Below, one piece after another: positions 62,692-64,000 of a stretch of DNA of 64,000 nucleotides (positions are counted from its first letter, which is position 1; the number at the start of each line of letters is the position of its first letter). Under the pieces are notes generated by a model, which searched no databases, was not told the DNA's origin, and saw nothing but the letters and a program-made list of their open reading frames with translations. This stretch comes from Streptomyces sp. RPT161 (GTDB lineage Bacteria; Actinomycetota; Actinomycetes; Streptomycetales; Streptomycetaceae): NCBI RefSeq assembly GCF_027533845.1, contig NZ_JAPZVN010000018.1, forward strand, positions 61,820 to 125,819, read 5' to 3'. Both the position numbers and the translations under genes were made by a program.

Positions 62692-63906
62692 ATGACGCCA
62701 GGAGACTCGCTCGCGAACGGCCAGCGCTCACTGGGTGACCCGGACATCGGCTATCCGCTGTGGCCGCCGCTGACGAGCGGCTGTCCGCGGACGAGCACCG
62801 ACGAGGTCGCCTATCCGCTGGAGGTCGACTACACCTACGAGAAGGTGGACCGGGCGCTGTTCACTCGGCCCGGACAGGTGAACCGCGGGGACGGCCACGA
62901 CCGTTGGGCACCGCTGCTGCCGCCACTGTCCGCGCCGGGACTCGGCGAAGGGGGCACTCCGCTGGTCGAGATCGGCGATGGTGTCTTCATCAAGGACGAG
63001 TCGCGCAATCCGACGTGGAGCCACAAGGACCGGTTGAACCGCTGTACGGTCAGCGCCGCCGTCGGCGTGGGGGCGGAGGGCATCGTCGTCGCTTCCTCCG
63101 GCAACCACGGCGCGTCGGCCGCGGCCTACGCGGCCCGTGCCGGGCTGCGGTGCGTGGTGCTCGGCTCCGACAGCATGCCGCCCGCGGTGGACTCGTTCCT
63201 GAACGCGTACGGCGCCGTCGTGCTTCCCGTACCACAGGAGGACCGGTGGCCGCTGATGCGGCGGCTGGTCGACCGGCTCGGCCTGCATCCGGTCAGTAAC
63301 CTCACCGTCACGCACACCGGGCACCCCTTCGGCCCCGAGGGCTACAAGACGATCGCGTACGAGGTCTTCACCGAACTCGGCGTCCCGCGAGCCGTCTTCG
63401 TGCCCACGGGATACGGGGAACTGCTCTACGGAGTGTGGAAGGGGTTCGCGGAACTCAAGCGGCTCGGTGTCGCGGAGCGAACCCCGCGGATGTTCTCCTG
63501 CGAGCCCGCCGCCGGTGGCCCGCTGGCCGCCTCCCTGCGGTCGGGACGGCTGGGTGTGCCGATCGAGGTGGGGCCGACGTCCGCGTACGCCATTGACTGC
63601 TCGGTCGCCGGCCACCGGGGCGTCGTCGCCATCCGGGAGAGCGGCGGGCAGGCGCTGCTGGTCAGCGATGAGGAGATGCGTTCCGCCCAGTCGGAGATGG
63701 CCCGGCAGGGGCTGTGGGCGGAGGTTTCCAGCGCCGCGGCGCTGGCCGGGCTGCGTGGCCTGGGCGGCTTCGACGGGCCGGTGGTCTGCGTCTCGACGTC
63801 CAGCGGGTTCAAGGACCTCGCCGTCGGTTCGCGCAGGTCAGAGCCGGTCGAGCCGACGTGGGAGGCGGTGGCGGCCGGCCTGCGGAAGGCGGGCTTCCCG
63901 GCCTGA
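62692..63906 (+). CDS. Threonine-synthase-like fold-type II PLP enzyme
   Basis: 404 residues. The PLP lysine lies in NPTWSHKDRLNR, the substrate loop is SSGNHGASAAAYAAR, and the phosphate-binding part is seen in PTGYGELLYGVWKGF. TPLVEIGDGVFIKDE is the usual lead-in. The sequence VAYPLEVDYTYEKVD resembles the N-terminus of threonine synthases, but their zinc cysteines are missing. Threonine synthase, a diaminopropionate or cysteate-type synthase or a related beta-replacing enzyme are possible. The ribosome site is weak. The window ends 94 bases after the stop with nothing recognisable. Confidence 0.8.
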   Translation: MTPGDSLANGQRSLGDPDIGYPLWPPLTSGCPRTSTDEVAYPLEVDYTYEKVDRALFTRPGQVNRGDGHDRWAPLLPPLSAPGLGEGGTPLVEIGDGVFIKDESRNPTWSHKDRLNRCTVSAAVGVGAEGIVVASSGNHGASAAAYAARAGLRCVVLGSDSMPPAVDSFLNAYGAVVLPVPQEDRWPLMRRLVDRLGLHPVSNLTVTHTGHPFGPEGYKTIAYEVFTELGVPRAVFVPTGYGELLYGVWKGFAELKRLGVAERTPRMFSCEPAAGGPLAASLRSGRLGVPIEVGPTSAYAIDCSVAGHRGVVAIRESGGQALLVSDEEMRSAQSEMARQGLWAEVSSAAALAGLRGLGGFDGPVVCVSTSSGFKDLAVGSRRSEPVEPTWEAVAAGLRKAGFPA

Positions 63907-64000
63907 CCGGCTCGCACTCGCCGCGCGATTGCTGGAAAGGCGCCCGCCGGTCCACGTCGGGAGGGCTGTGGGTCTCGACGACATGAACCGGCGGTCAGCG

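Overview
The window is high-GC actinomycete DNA and looks like a streptomycete. Reasons: codons end almost always in G or C, GTG and TTG starts are common, genes are chained by ATGA/GTGA overlaps, and the menaquinol-cytochrome c reductase has the actinobacterial form (diheme QcrC, QcrA with N-terminal membrane helices). I saw no rRNA, tRNA, CRISPR array or insertion sequence.

Layout. 1-1.6 kb: the end of an unknown gene with its terminator, then a TauD-type dioxygenase. 1.7-10.4 kb: a lipoprotein with a glycosidase-like domain, convergent with a three-gene glycan operon. Two products of that operon are very large fusions (GT4 plus GT-C; flippase plus GT4 plus polysaccharide pyruvyltransferase). 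10.5-15.1 kb: a Tat-exported metallophosphoesterase, an ABC exporter half and a GYPQ-repeat protein. 15.3-33.5 kb: a stress and dormancy block with phosphoketolase, GH65 phosphorylase, Hsp20, nicotinate phosphoribosyltransferase, a methyltransferase, a DosS-like GAF/GAF histidine kinase, two tandem-domain universal stress proteins, an Rv1733c-like membrane protein, a PPOX-fold flavoprotein, a CapA-like protein, FtsH, a STAS protein, D-lactate dehydrogenase and an SRPBCC protein. Several of these match genes of the Mycobacterium tuberculosis DosR regulon. Palindromic GGGnC-type boxes lie 70-120 bases upstream of three of the starts.

33.5-39.7 kb: assorted genes (histidine phosphatase, a degenerate cysteinyl-tRNA synthetase-like protein, a secreted protein, a lone gltD, and paaK under a TetR-type operator). 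39.9-54.7 kb: a complete group 1h (actinobacterial, formerly group 5) [NiFe]-hydrogenase locus. It runs hypX, small and large subunits, five overlapping accessory genes including the maturation protease, a 34-residue protein, then hypA, B, F, C, D and E. A strong 18-bp hairpin separates it from a convergent qcrCAB operon (54.7-58.2 kb). No oxidase genes adjoin qcrCAB, so it is probably a second copy of the cytochrome bc complex. 58.4-64 kb: a DUF1992 protein, a DUF4360 secreted protein, a VIT1/CCC1 transporter, a cytochrome P450 with an apparent internal deletion, a small zinc-ribbon protein and a threonine-synthase-like PLP enzyme.

How the genes may work together (inference): a non-growing, oxygen-limited cell scavenges atmospheric H2 with the hydrogenase and passes electrons through the quinone pool to a linked QcrCAB. 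Fermentation and energy-saving enzymes, chaperone, NAD salvage and universal stress proteins would be induced together through the heme-based kinase and DevR/OsdR-like boxes.
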